A stretch of 64,000 nt of DNA from JBAYST01 sp034932745 (lineage in GTDB: Bacteria > Bacillota_I > Bacilli_A > RFN20 > CAG-826). Under the pieces are notes generated by a model. That model made no database searches and was not told the DNA's origin. It saw nothing but the letters and a program-made list of their open reading frames with translations. Both the position numbers and the translations under genes were made by a program. The DNA lies in the NCBI GenBank assembly GCA_034932745.1, contig JAYFOJ010000002.1, forward strand, positions 124,001-188,000, read 5' to 3'. Shown in pieces: positions 25,696 to 32,274 of this stretch. Each line of letters begins with the position of its first letter. The first letter of the stretch is position 1.

Positions 25696-25784
25696 GCCCA
25701 GGTGGCGAAACAGGTAGACGCACAGGACTTAAAATCCTGGGGGAGTTAAATCCCATACCGGTTCGATTCCGGTCCCGGGCACCA
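25696..25784 (+). tRNA. tRNA-Leu (anticodon TAA)
   Basis: 89 nt, class II, anticodon stem CAGGA/TCCTG with loop CTTAAAA, encoded CCA. Acceptor GCCCAGG/CCCGGGC has one A-C mismatch at pair 5-68. Confidence 0.96.
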
Positions 25785-25796
25785 GCCTTACTTAGT

Positions 25797-25870
25797 TGGG
25801 GCATAGCCAAGTGGTAAGGCAGCGGGCTCTGAACTCGCCAGCCCTGGTTCGAATCCAGGTGCCCCAGCCA
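25797..25870 (+). tRNA. tRNA-Gln (anticodon CTG)
   Basis: 74 nt, acceptor TGGGGCA/TGCCCCA, anticodon stem GCGGG/CTCGC (one G-T) with loop CTCTGAA, discriminator G, encoded CCA. Last tRNA of the cluster, followed by a terminator. Confidence 0.95.
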
Positions 25871-25879
25871 CTTGTAATA

Positions 25880-25910
25880 AAAAAACATCCTAACGGGTGT
25901 TTTTTGTTTT
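25880..25910. terminator. Terminator of the tRNA cluster, bidirectional
   Basis: AACATCC pairs with GGGTGTT around TAAC, with a T6 run on plus and A-rich upstream flank that also serves the convergent minus-strand gene. Confidence 0.85.
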
Positions 25911-26333
25911 TTATAATTTAGTTCTAAGGGATATGTCTGATTTTCCTTTAGCGACTTCGATTTTAAATTCTTTTAATTGATCGATGAATGCTTTGGCACT
26001 TTTTGCCTCGGTTTTTGGATAAAACAATATAAGACTATTATTACCATCTTTACTCGTAACGCTTAATCGATGATAATTCTTTAACTCTCGTCTACCGAGG
26101 AGCCTTTCATCGACCACGTAACCGACATCGGTCAAAGAAATAGTGGCCCGTGCCTTATGATGTTTTATGCCCGTAGAGGATTCGACGGAATTTATTATCA
26201 TATCGTCAAAGACGATAATGTTGTCTGCTGTTAGCATCATGGCAGCCTTATGGTAAAGCTCTTTTGGTGAAAATTTCATTAGTCCAAAAGTAATAACCAG
26301 TCCTAATTCTTGCGAATCAATTTTTGTTTCCAT
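25911..26333 (-). CDS. Hypothetical protein, possibly PH-like
   Basis: The 140 residues contain no membrane segment or signal peptide. Alternating strands (ADNIIVFDDMIINSV, NSLILFYP) and a final helix (SAKAFIDQLKEFKIEV) suggest a PH-like beta-sandwich closed by a helix, but no family was recognised. It is divergent from nfu. No Shine-Dalgarno is present; TGATAAT ends 8 bases before the ATG, so the mRNA may be leaderless. Function unknown. Confidence 0.6.
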   Translation of the reverse strand: METKIDSQELGLVITFGLMKFSPKELYHKAAMMLTADNIIVFDDMIINSVESSTGIKHHKARATISLTDVGYVVDERLLGRRELKNYHRLSVTSKDGNNSLILFYPKTEAKSAKAFIDQLKEFKIEVAKGKSDISLRTKL

Positions 26334-26341
26334 GAGTTTAT

Positions 26342-26348
26342 ATTATCA
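26342..26348 (-). promoter_or_regulatory. -10 box close to the start codon of the PH-like gene
   Basis: TGATAAT: GATAAT at 26342-26347 ends 8 bases before the ATG at 26333. No Shine-Dalgarno; no clear -35. Confidence 0.35.
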
Positions 26349-26365
26349 TTTTTTAATCATCTTTA

Positions 26366-26394
26366 ATTACAATTAAAGTAAAGTTTGATATAAT
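26366..26394 (+). promoter_or_regulatory. Extended -10 promoter of nfu
   Basis: TGATATAAT (26386-26394) with ATTACA (26366-26371) at 17-base spacing. The ATG at 26405 is 10 bases after the -10 box, with no Shine-Dalgarno. The core matches the CapD-like promoter exactly. Confidence 0.55.
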
Positions 26395-26404
26395 CAACTC
26401 GCTT

Positions 26405-26635
26405 ATGGAAGATATTGAAAAACTTATAGTTGCAACGCTTGATAAAATTAGACCGTTTCTCCAACGCGATGGCGGAGATATCGAATTTTTGTCATTTCAA
26501 GATGGAATAGTTCGCGTAAGAATGCATGGAGCCTGTCAAGGATGTTCGTTAATTGATACGACATTAAAAGACACGATTGAAGTTATTCTAACCGAAGAAG
26601 TGCCAGGTGTAATTGAAGTAAGAAATGAAGAATAA
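26405..26635 (+). CDS. nfu: NifU C-terminal-domain iron-sulfur scaffold/carrier
   Basis: The 76-residue protein consists only of the Nfu domain. FLQRDGGDIEFLSF is the family opening, and CQGCS near residue 45 is the CxxC that bridges a 4Fe-4S cluster in an Nfu dimer. It receives clusters from the SUF system (encoded at the right end of this window) and hands them to apoproteins. The mRNA is predicted to be nearly leaderless. Monocistronic, with its own terminator. Confidence 0.93.
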   Translation: MEDIEKLIVATLDKIRPFLQRDGGDIEFLSFQDGIVRVRMHGACQGCSLIDTTLKDTIEVILTEEVPGVIEVRNEE

Positions 26636-26660
26636 AAGCCGAGAGTTAATTCTCGGCTTT
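26635..26660. terminator. Bidirectional terminator between nfu and the inositol-phosphatase-family gene
   Basis: AAGCCGAGA pairs with TCTCGGCTT around GTTAAT, with T-runs on both strands. Confidence 0.9.
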
Positions 26661-26668
26661 TTAATTTC

Positions 26669-27445
26669 TTATAATAAGATGTTTTCTTTGCGATTGCAGA
26701 CGATATATCCCTTTCGGTTATATACATCTTCGCGGTTATAGGTAAGCTTTTTGCCATCTGGTTCGACAAATATTCCGCCCGCTTCTTCGACGATGATGTC
26801 ACTTGCGGCGGTATCCCATTCTTTCGTTCCTGCCGACATGCGATATGTAATTTCCGCTAAACCGTGAGCGATTCGACATGGTTTAATTGCTGAACCAAAC
26901 TTCTCGACATGTTTAATTCTATCTTTGTATTTTTCAATCAATGCTCTTTCGGCGTCGTTAGAATGGAAAACGCTAGTTAAAACGGTCAAATCTTTTAATT
27001 TTTCATTCACATGTATTTTAGTTGGAATGTCGTTTTTAACATAAAATGCGCCAACTCCGCGTGCCGCGAAATACATTTCGTTTTTAGCGGGGATAACAAC
27101 CACTCCCACCACTATTTGGTGTTTATATGATAAAGCAATGTTGGTGGTAAATTCGTCATCTTTAGCAACAAAGTCTTTTGTTCCGTCGACTGGATCAATA
27201 ATCCAAACTAGATCGTTTTTTAGTCTATCTTTATTGTCTTCGCTTTCTTCGGTTAAAAAAGCATGGGAAGGAAACTCCTTGGCTAAATAATCTTTGATCA
27301 TTTTATCTGCAAGTTTATCAGCTTCCGTAACTGGAGAATTATCGGATTTAATTTCGACATCAAAGCCTTTTTTATATATCTCCATGATTTTAACGCTTGC
27401 TCTTTTGCCAGCTTCAATCGCAGCTAGTAGTTCTTTTTCCCACAT
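26669..27445 (-). CDS. Inositol monophosphatase / 3'(2'),5'-bisphosphate nucleotidase family enzyme
   Basis: The product is 258 residues from the ATG at 27445, selected because GGAGGT lies 7 bases upstream; the frame is open for 11 more codons but overlaps the nrnA end. Metal-binding motifs are LTEESED near residue 70, WIIDPVDGTKDFV near 88 and EWDTAASDIIVEEAGG near 205, all as in lithium-sensitive phosphatases. Next to nrnA, a CysQ-like role hydrolysing pAp to AMP is attractive, since both act on nucleotides of that kind. Inositol-phosphate activity cannot be excluded. Confidence 0.88.
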   Translation of the reverse strand: MWEKELLAAIEAGKRASVKIMEIYKKGFDVEIKSDNSPVTEADKLADKMIKDYLAKEFPSHAFLTEESEDNKDRLKNDLVWIIDPVDGTKDFVAKDDEFTTNIALSYKHQIVVGVVVIPAKNEMYFAARGVGAFYVKNDIPTKIHVNEKLKDLTVLTSVFHSNDAERALIEKYKDRIKHVEKFGSAIKPCRIAHGLAEITYRMSAGTKEWDTAASDIIVEEAGGIFVEPDGKKLTYNREDVYNRKGYIVCNRKENILL

Positions 27446-27446
27446 C

Positions 27447-28412
27447 TTATTTACCTCCGTTATTAATAATTGCATCATTTAAGTCTTTAACTATTTTATC
27501 AATTAATTCATATGAAAACTCGCAAGATGATATTCCGGCAGCATTGGCATGTCCACCACCACCATATTTCAAGGCAATTGGCTGAACTGGAACATTACCG
27601 CTTCTTAGTTCGACTCTCATTTTTCCGTTTCCTAAGTCGAGGAAAAACGCCCAAATTGGATATCCTTTGATATTACTTAAAAGATTTACCGATCCAGCGG
27701 CCTCATTTGAAGTCATGTTAAAGTGTTTAATCGTTTTATCTTCTAAAACTAGATAAATTACGCCATCTTTTGTCTTTTTATAGTTGGAATAAATAAAACC
27801 TTTTAAAGCAATTGCGCTTTCTTCGGTTTGATACATTAAGTTATATAGCGATTTCGTATCTACACCATATTTAACTAACTTCGAGGCGGTAATAAATGAC
27901 CGAGCATCTTGTTCTAAGAACAAAAATCTACCAGTATCCATCACTAAGCCAACAAACAGAGCCTCCGCTCCATTTTTTGTTAATTTCATTTTTGACTCTT
28001 CGACAAACTCGAGAATGAGTTGAGCGGAACTAGAAGATGTCGTGTCTTTGACCTCAATACCCTCTTTAAATTCAGACGGTGAAATATGGTGATCAATTTT
28101 AACGAAATCTTTAGCTAGACTAATTCTCTTATCTTCTGCACGAGAGATAATGTTGAAGTCAACAACAAAGGCTAATGAATTTTCAATAATCTTATCGCTT
28201 ACTCGATCCATTTTACCAAGGCGATTAAATAAATATGGAAGTCCTGTTCCGATTGCATAGACTTTTTTATTTGGCCAAGTGCTGATGATGGCATCTTTAA
28301 GACCAATTTCGGATCCATAACAATCGCCATCTGGATTTTCATGTCCGAAAATGACTATACTGTTGGCTTTTTCAATTTTGTCGTAAATTTTTTCAAACAT
28401 GCTTTTCTCCAT
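27447..28412 (-). CDS. nrnA: DHH/DHHA1 phosphoesterase (NrnA-like oligoribonuclease / pAp phosphatase)
   Basis: The 321 residues carry the DHH motif set: FGHENPDGDCYGSEIG (about residue 20), VVDFN near 88, DHHISP near 105, and the DHHA1 ending GGGHANAAG near 290. NrnA degrades nano-RNAs and dephosphorylates pAp in Bacillus. GGAG precedes the ATG. The following gene, 2 bases on, belongs to the inositol phosphatase/CysQ family, which supports a joint role in nucleotide turnover. Length is normal for NrnA. Confidence 0.9.
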   Translation of the reverse strand: MEKSMFEKIYDKIEKANSIVIFGHENPDGDCYGSEIGLKDAIISTWPNKKVYAIGTGLPYLFNRLGKMDRVSDKIIENSLAFVVDFNIISRAEDKRISLAKDFVKIDHHISPSEFKEGIEVKDTTSSSSAQLILEFVEESKMKLTKNGAEALFVGLVMDTGRFLFLEQDARSFITASKLVKYGVDTKSLYNLMYQTEESAIALKGFIYSNYKKTKDGVIYLVLEDKTIKHFNMTSNEAAGSVNLLSNIKGYPIWAFFLDLGNGKMRVELRSGNVPVQPIALKYGGGGHANAAGISSCEFSYELIDKIVKDLNDAIINNGGK

Positions 28413-28414
28413 TC

Positions 28415-28440
28415 AATATAAAAGCCTCATTAGAGGCTTA
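28415..28440 (-). terminator. Terminator of argS-rpoE
   Basis: AAGCCTC-TAAT-GAGGCTT followed by TTATATT on the minus strand, directly after the rpoE stop and 3-28 bases upstream of the nrnA start codon. Confidence 0.7.
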
Positions 28441-28442
28441 TA

Positions 28443-28838
28443 TTAATAACGCTCCGCGGTGCCTTCTTCGGCATCTTGGTCTTCTTCTTGTTTTACTTCG
28501 TCGACGGCCGTCGGCTCTTTAACAGCGAATACTTCTTCGTATTCCTCTTCTTCCTCGTCCTCTTCTTCCTCTTCTTCAACTTCGCTATAAACATCGTTCA
28601 TATCGATGTGAACTTTGTCAAAGGTGTGTTTAGAACGTAAATCCCAAACATTATCTCCTAAGTCAACGAAACGACCATCGAGCATAAGGTTCGTGTAAAA
28701 CCTTGCTACTTTTGCTTCAGCCTCACTATCAGAAAGGTCTAAAGTTTTTACGATGTGATTCCAAATGTCTGAAAACGAAACTTCGTTTTTTTGCTCTACG
28801 ACATAGTCGTAAGCGATGTCTAACATTGATTTTGTCAT
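28443..28838 (-). CDS. rpoE: RNA polymerase delta subunit
   Basis: The product is 131 residues from the ATG at 28838, which follows GGAGGATTTAT; the frame extends 14 codons into argS without an RBS. The N-terminal HARE-HTH-type domain is at about 1-85 (MLDIAYDYV, FSDIWNHIV, GRFVDLGDNVWDLRS). The C-terminus is extremely acidic (long Glu/Asp runs), as in delta of Bacillus, which displaces nucleic acid from RNA polymerase and speeds recycling. It lies 13 bases after argS and is co-transcribed. Confidence 0.93.
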   Translation of the reverse strand: MTKSMLDIAYDYVVEQKNEVSFSDIWNHIVKTLDLSDSEAEAKVARFYTNLMLDGRFVDLGDNVWDLRSKHTFDKVHIDMNDVYSEVEEEEEEDEEEEEYEEVFAVKEPTAVDEVKQEEDQDAEEGTAERY

Positions 28839-28851
28839 ATAAATCCTCCGA

Positions 28852-30471
28852 TTACATTTTGTTAGGAGCATTAACTCCAATTAAATCTAAAGCGTTATTC
28901 ATAACGATTCTTGCTGCTTCAGATAGAGCAAGTCGATTGCTCGTTAATGTTATATTATCTTTATCAATAATTCGACATGCAGTATAAAAAGAGTGAACTG
29001 ATGTGGCTAATTTTTGTATATAGTTAGTAATAATCGCTGGCTCTTTTTTGTTTGCAGCATCTTGAATTACGTTTGGATAATCGACTAAAACTTTAACAAG
29101 ATCCATTTCCGCTGACTCTTTTAACAAAGAACCGCTTTGATCTAGTGGTATATCTTTCGCTTGTTCTAATACACTAGTTAATCTAGCGTAAGCATATTGA
29201 GCATAGTAGACAGGATTAGAGTTTGATTGTTCGCGCGCCAAGTCAATATTGAAGTCTAGATGTGCGCTTGCGCTTCTTGCGACAAAGAAATATCTAACAG
29301 CGTCGACACCAACTTCTTCACATAGTTCGCGTAAAGTTATTGTGTTGCCAGTTCGCTTTGATAATTTGACCTCTTCGCCGTTTTGGAAAATCCGTACCAT
29401 CTGAATTAATTCGATGTCCAAAACGTCTTCTTTATATCCGTGCATCATTAACGCTGATTTCATGCGATTAATGTATCCGTGATGATCTGCACCTAATACA
29501 TCGATTAACGAATCAAAACCGCGAGACAATTTGTTAACATGATAGACAATATCTGGCAAAAAATAAGTGTATTCACCGTTAGATTTAACGATAACTCGAT
29601 CTTTATCATCCACAAAATCGGTTGTTCTTAAGACGATAGCGTCGCCATCTTTATATGTATGATTTTTAAGAAAATCAATTTCTTTAAGCACCGCATCATT
29701 CGCTCGTACTTTTGTTTCGTAAGAGTATACATCGAATTTTACTCTAAAGAGTTCCAAGTCTTTATTAATCTTTTTGAGTTCTTCATCCATTCCAAAAGTC
29801 TTGAAGAATTTCAAGGCATTTTTATTATCTAAAAATTTGTCTCCGTGAAGTTTTTTAATGTGCTTAGCAATTTCAATTATATCTGCTCCATGGTACATGT
29901 TATCGCCAATAGTCACATCGCGACCAAATAATTCCTGATATCGAGCTTCAATTGATAGGGCAAGATTGTCGATTTGATTGCCAGCATCATTAAGGTAATA
30001 CTCACGAGTTACATCGTTACCGGCTTTCTTTAAAATTCTTGCTAAAGAATCGCCAATAGCGGCATTTCTAGCATGTCCAAGGTGCAAATCACCAGTCGGA
30101 TTAGCCGAGACAAATTCAACATTGATTCTATTGTTTTTGTTCTCGCCATTACCGTAGGCAATCCCATCGTTGATAATTTTAGAAATAACGCTAACCAAGG
30201 AATCCTTTTTCACAAAAAAATTAATGAAACCAGGACCAGCGATTTCAATTTTATCTAAACCAGAAGTTTCTATTTGTTCAACAATCAAAGAGGCGCTTTC
30301 ACGAGGATTCTTCTTTAACAAAGATGAAAACTTTAAAGCTGCATTCGTGGCATAGTCGCCATGACTCTTATCTTTTGAACATTCAATTACAATTGCTTCG
30401 CTATCGATTTCAATTCCTAGTTTGGCAAATGCTTTTTTAATTTTTTCTTTAAGAATTAATTCAACACTCAT
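28852..30471 (-). CDS. argS: Arginyl-tRNA synthetase
   Basis: The 539-residue class I synthetase has the N-terminal additional domain, ANPTGDLHLGHARNAAIGDS with the HIGH-type motif near residue 125, and VKLSKRTGN as the KMSKS counterpart near 365. The C-terminal DALR anticodon-binding domain includes NPVYYAQYAYARL. AGGA precedes the ATG, and a good promoter lies upstream. It heads the argS-rpoE operon, an arrangement seen in other Bacilli-like genomes. Confidence 0.97.
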   Translation of the reverse strand: MSVELILKEKIKKAFAKLGIEIDSEAIVIECSKDKSHGDYATNAALKFSSLLKKNPRESASLIVEQIETSGLDKIEIAGPGFINFFVKKDSLVSVISKIINDGIAYGNGENKNNRINVEFVSANPTGDLHLGHARNAAIGDSLARILKKAGNDVTREYYLNDAGNQIDNLALSIEARYQELFGRDVTIGDNMYHGADIIEIAKHIKKLHGDKFLDNKNALKFFKTFGMDEELKKINKDLELFRVKFDVYSYETKVRANDAVLKEIDFLKNHTYKDGDAIVLRTTDFVDDKDRVIVKSNGEYTYFLPDIVYHVNKLSRGFDSLIDVLGADHHGYINRMKSALMMHGYKEDVLDIELIQMVRIFQNGEEVKLSKRTGNTITLRELCEEVGVDAVRYFFVARSASAHLDFNIDLAREQSNSNPVYYAQYAYARLTSVLEQAKDIPLDQSGSLLKESAEMDLVKVLVDYPNVIQDAANKKEPAIITNYIQKLATSVHSFYTACRIIDKDNITLTSNRLALSEAARIVMNNALDLIGVNAPNKM

Positions 30472-30496
30472 GGTTTATCCTATTTTCAATCATTAC

Positions 30497-30524
30497 ATTA
30501 TACTTGTATAAAATCATAAATCAA
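30497..30524 (-). promoter_or_regulatory. Promoter of argS-rpoE
   Basis: TTGATT (30519-30524), a 16-base spacer and TATAAT (30497-30502), giving a leader of about 20 bases that contains AGGA before the ATG. Confidence 0.65.
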
Positions 30525-30533
30525 TAAAACACT

Positions 30534-31010
30534 TTAGGCTTTTCTTAAAAGAACAATTGCGGAAGCTTCAACCGCTTCTTTTTTACCCACTTCTCCTAGA
30601 CCTTCATTGGTCCCTGCGGTAATAGAAACATTTTCAATGTTAGTTTCTAATAATTGTGCAATATTATTTCTCATCTTTTCAATATGAGCAGCTAATTTAG
30701 GTGTTTCGAGCAAAATGTGAATATCGATGTTCCCTAGACAATAATGTTTTTCTTTCATCAAACCAACAATTTTCTGAACAATAATTGCACTATCAATGCC
30801 TTCAATACTAGAGTCTAATGGAGGAAAATATTTACCCAAATCACCAAGAGCCAAGGCGCCAAGTATAGCTTCAGAAACGGCATGGAAAACGACATCTCCG
30901 TCGCTATGAGCAAGTTCACCTACTGGCGAAGGAATAACAACACCAGCTAAAATAAGCTTTCGTCCTTTGACTAAGCGATGAATATCTTTTGAAAATCCAA
31001 TTCTATCCAT
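30534..31010 (-). CDS. ispF: 2-C-methyl-D-erythritol 2,4-cyclodiphosphate synthase
   Basis: The 158-residue enzyme of the MEP isoprenoid pathway forms the cyclic diphosphate. SKDIHRL holds the zinc DxH near residue 9, ELAHSDGDVVFHAV contains the third zinc His, and ITAGTNEGLGEVGKKEAVEA is the conserved C-terminal loop. Length is typical (155-160). It starts 2 bases after ychF and is co-transcribed. Its presence implies isoprenoid synthesis by the non-mevalonate route, presumably for the undecaprenyl carrier used by the glycan cluster. Confidence 0.95.
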   Translation of the reverse strand: MDRIGFSKDIHRLVKGRKLILAGVVIPSPVGELAHSDGDVVFHAVSEAILGALALGDLGKYFPPLDSSIEGIDSAIIVQKIVGLMKEKHYCLGNIDIHILLETPKLAAHIEKMRNNIAQLLETNIENVSITAGTNEGLGEVGKKEAVEASAIVLLRKA

Positions 31011-31012
31011 AA

Positions 31013-32119
31013 TTAAACATTAAACCTAAAGAACATTATATCTCCGTCCTTAGGCAAATAATCCTTTCCTTCACTTCTAAGTTTGCCAGCTTCTTTTACT
31101 GCAGCTTCGCTTTTTAACTCGTGAATTGCTTCATAGGAATATACTTCTGCTCTAATGAAACCCTTTTGAAAATCCGTGTGTATGACTCCGGCACATTCTG
31201 GTGCGCTCATTCCGCTAATAAAAGTCCATGCTCTGCATTCGTCTTCTCCAACCGTAAAAAATGTCGATAAATTTAGCAGTTTGTAGGCTGCTTTAATTAC
31301 TAAATCGAGACCGGATTCTTTTACACCTAAAGATGATAAGTACTCGGCTTTTTCATCTGTTGGTAATTCGGACAATTCGCTTTCTATTTCACAACTAACA
31401 GGAATTACTTGTATATTTTCCTTGCTAGCGTAGTGCAAAAGTTTTTGATAATGCTTTGCGGAATCTAAACTATTTAGTTCATCTTCTCCGACATTTGCAA
31501 CATACATAATAGGCTTGTTCGTTAGAAGAAAATAGTTACTAGCAATATACTTTTTTTGTTCTGATGTTAAGTTGAGATTTCTAACCGGTATTCCGTTTTC
31601 TAATCCAGATTTCACAATGCTCAAAATTCCCACTTCTTGAATAGAGTCTTTATCTTTTGCTACTCTAGCCTTAGTTTCGACTTTTCCATAACGATTAGAA
31701 ACGGTTTCCAAATCTGCTAAACAGAGTTCGATATTAATTATTTCGACATCGCGAATTGGGTCGACGGAATTTTCGACGTGAATGATGTCGGAATTTTCAA
31801 AACATCTAACCACTTCTACGATAGCATCACATTCACGAATGTGGGCCAAGAATTGATTTCCTAGACCTTCGCCTTTTGACGCGCCTTTTACTAAACCAGC
31901 AATGTCGTAAAACTCAACGGTGGCTGGAATTTTTTTCTTTGGTTTAAAAAGATTGGTCAAAAAATCTAATCGATGATCTGGAACATTAACTACACCAGTA
32001 TTTGGCGAAATCGTCGCAAATGGATAATTAGCGGCTTCGACATGTGAATTAGTAATAGCGTTAAAAAGTGTTGATTTACCAACATTAGGAAGTCCAACAA
32101 TACCTGCTTTTAATGACAT
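31013..32119 (-). CDS. ychF: Ribosome-binding GTPase/ATPase YchF (OLA1 family)
   Basis: The 368 residues have G1 GLPNVGKSTLFNAIT, switch region ANYPFATISPNTGVV, G3 DIAGLVKGASKGEGLGNQFL and the ATP-type NKP-like motif around ITNKPIMYVANVGE. The C-terminal TGS domain ends in the hallmark GKDYLPKDGDIMFFRFNV. Universally conserved; it binds ribosomes and is linked to stress responses. GAGGT lies 11 bases before the ATG, with TATAAT further upstream. Heads the ychF-ispF operon. Confidence 0.97.
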   Translation of the reverse strand: MSLKAGIVGLPNVGKSTLFNAITNSHVEAANYPFATISPNTGVVNVPDHRLDFLTNLFKPKKKIPATVEFYDIAGLVKGASKGEGLGNQFLAHIRECDAIVEVVRCFENSDIIHVENSVDPIRDVEIINIELCLADLETVSNRYGKVETKARVAKDKDSIQEVGILSIVKSGLENGIPVRNLNLTSEQKKYIASNYFLLTNKPIMYVANVGEDELNSLDSAKHYQKLLHYASKENIQVIPVSCEIESELSELPTDEKAEYLSSLGVKESGLDLVIKAAYKLLNLSTFFTVGEDECRAWTFISGMSAPECAGVIHTDFQKGFIRAEVYSYEAIHELKSEAAVKEAGKLRSEGKDYLPKDGDIMFFRFNV

Positions 32120-32180
32120 AAATTTAATACCTCAAATTACATTTGATATTATATGTCATATGTAAGTGGTAAAAAAGAAA

Positions 32181-32198
32181 AAGTCACAAATGTGACTT
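32181..32198 (-). terminator. Hairpin/terminator downstream of the ABC fusion pair
   Basis: AAGTCACA and TGTGACTT pair with a minimal loop, followed on the minus strand by TTTTTCTTTTTT. It abuts the stop of the short in-frame extension at 32197-32199. Confidence 0.65.
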
Positions 32199-32199
32199 A

Positions 32200-32274
32200 A
32201 TAATCATATAACTCAGTTCGACGTCCCTGCCAAGGTAAAGATATTTTAGCATTGCTAAAGGAAAATACTAGTTT
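32200..32274 (-). other. 25-codon in-frame open stretch after the ABC fusion stop codon
   Basis: Immediately after the TAA of the upstream ABC gene, the same frame stays open for 25 codons and ends at TAA 32197-32199 on a terminator hairpin. The peptide would end SLPWQGRRTELYDY and is quite unlike the preceding membrane protein. There is no RBS or start codon of its own in this frame. It could be a readthrough tail, a remnant of another gene, or a non-coding element that happens to be open. No function is proposed. Confidence 0.35.

Noticed and set aside
25308..25888. Several short open frames on both strands in the tRNA cluster
   Set aside because: They are readings through tRNA genes (Gly-Phe-Glu-Pro and Gly-Ser-Asn-Gln type peptides typical of spurious tRNA ORFs).
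32200..32268. Possible tRNA-like T-arm in GTTCGACGTCC on the plus strand
   Set aside because: The flanking five bases do not pair and there is no acceptor or anticodon arm.
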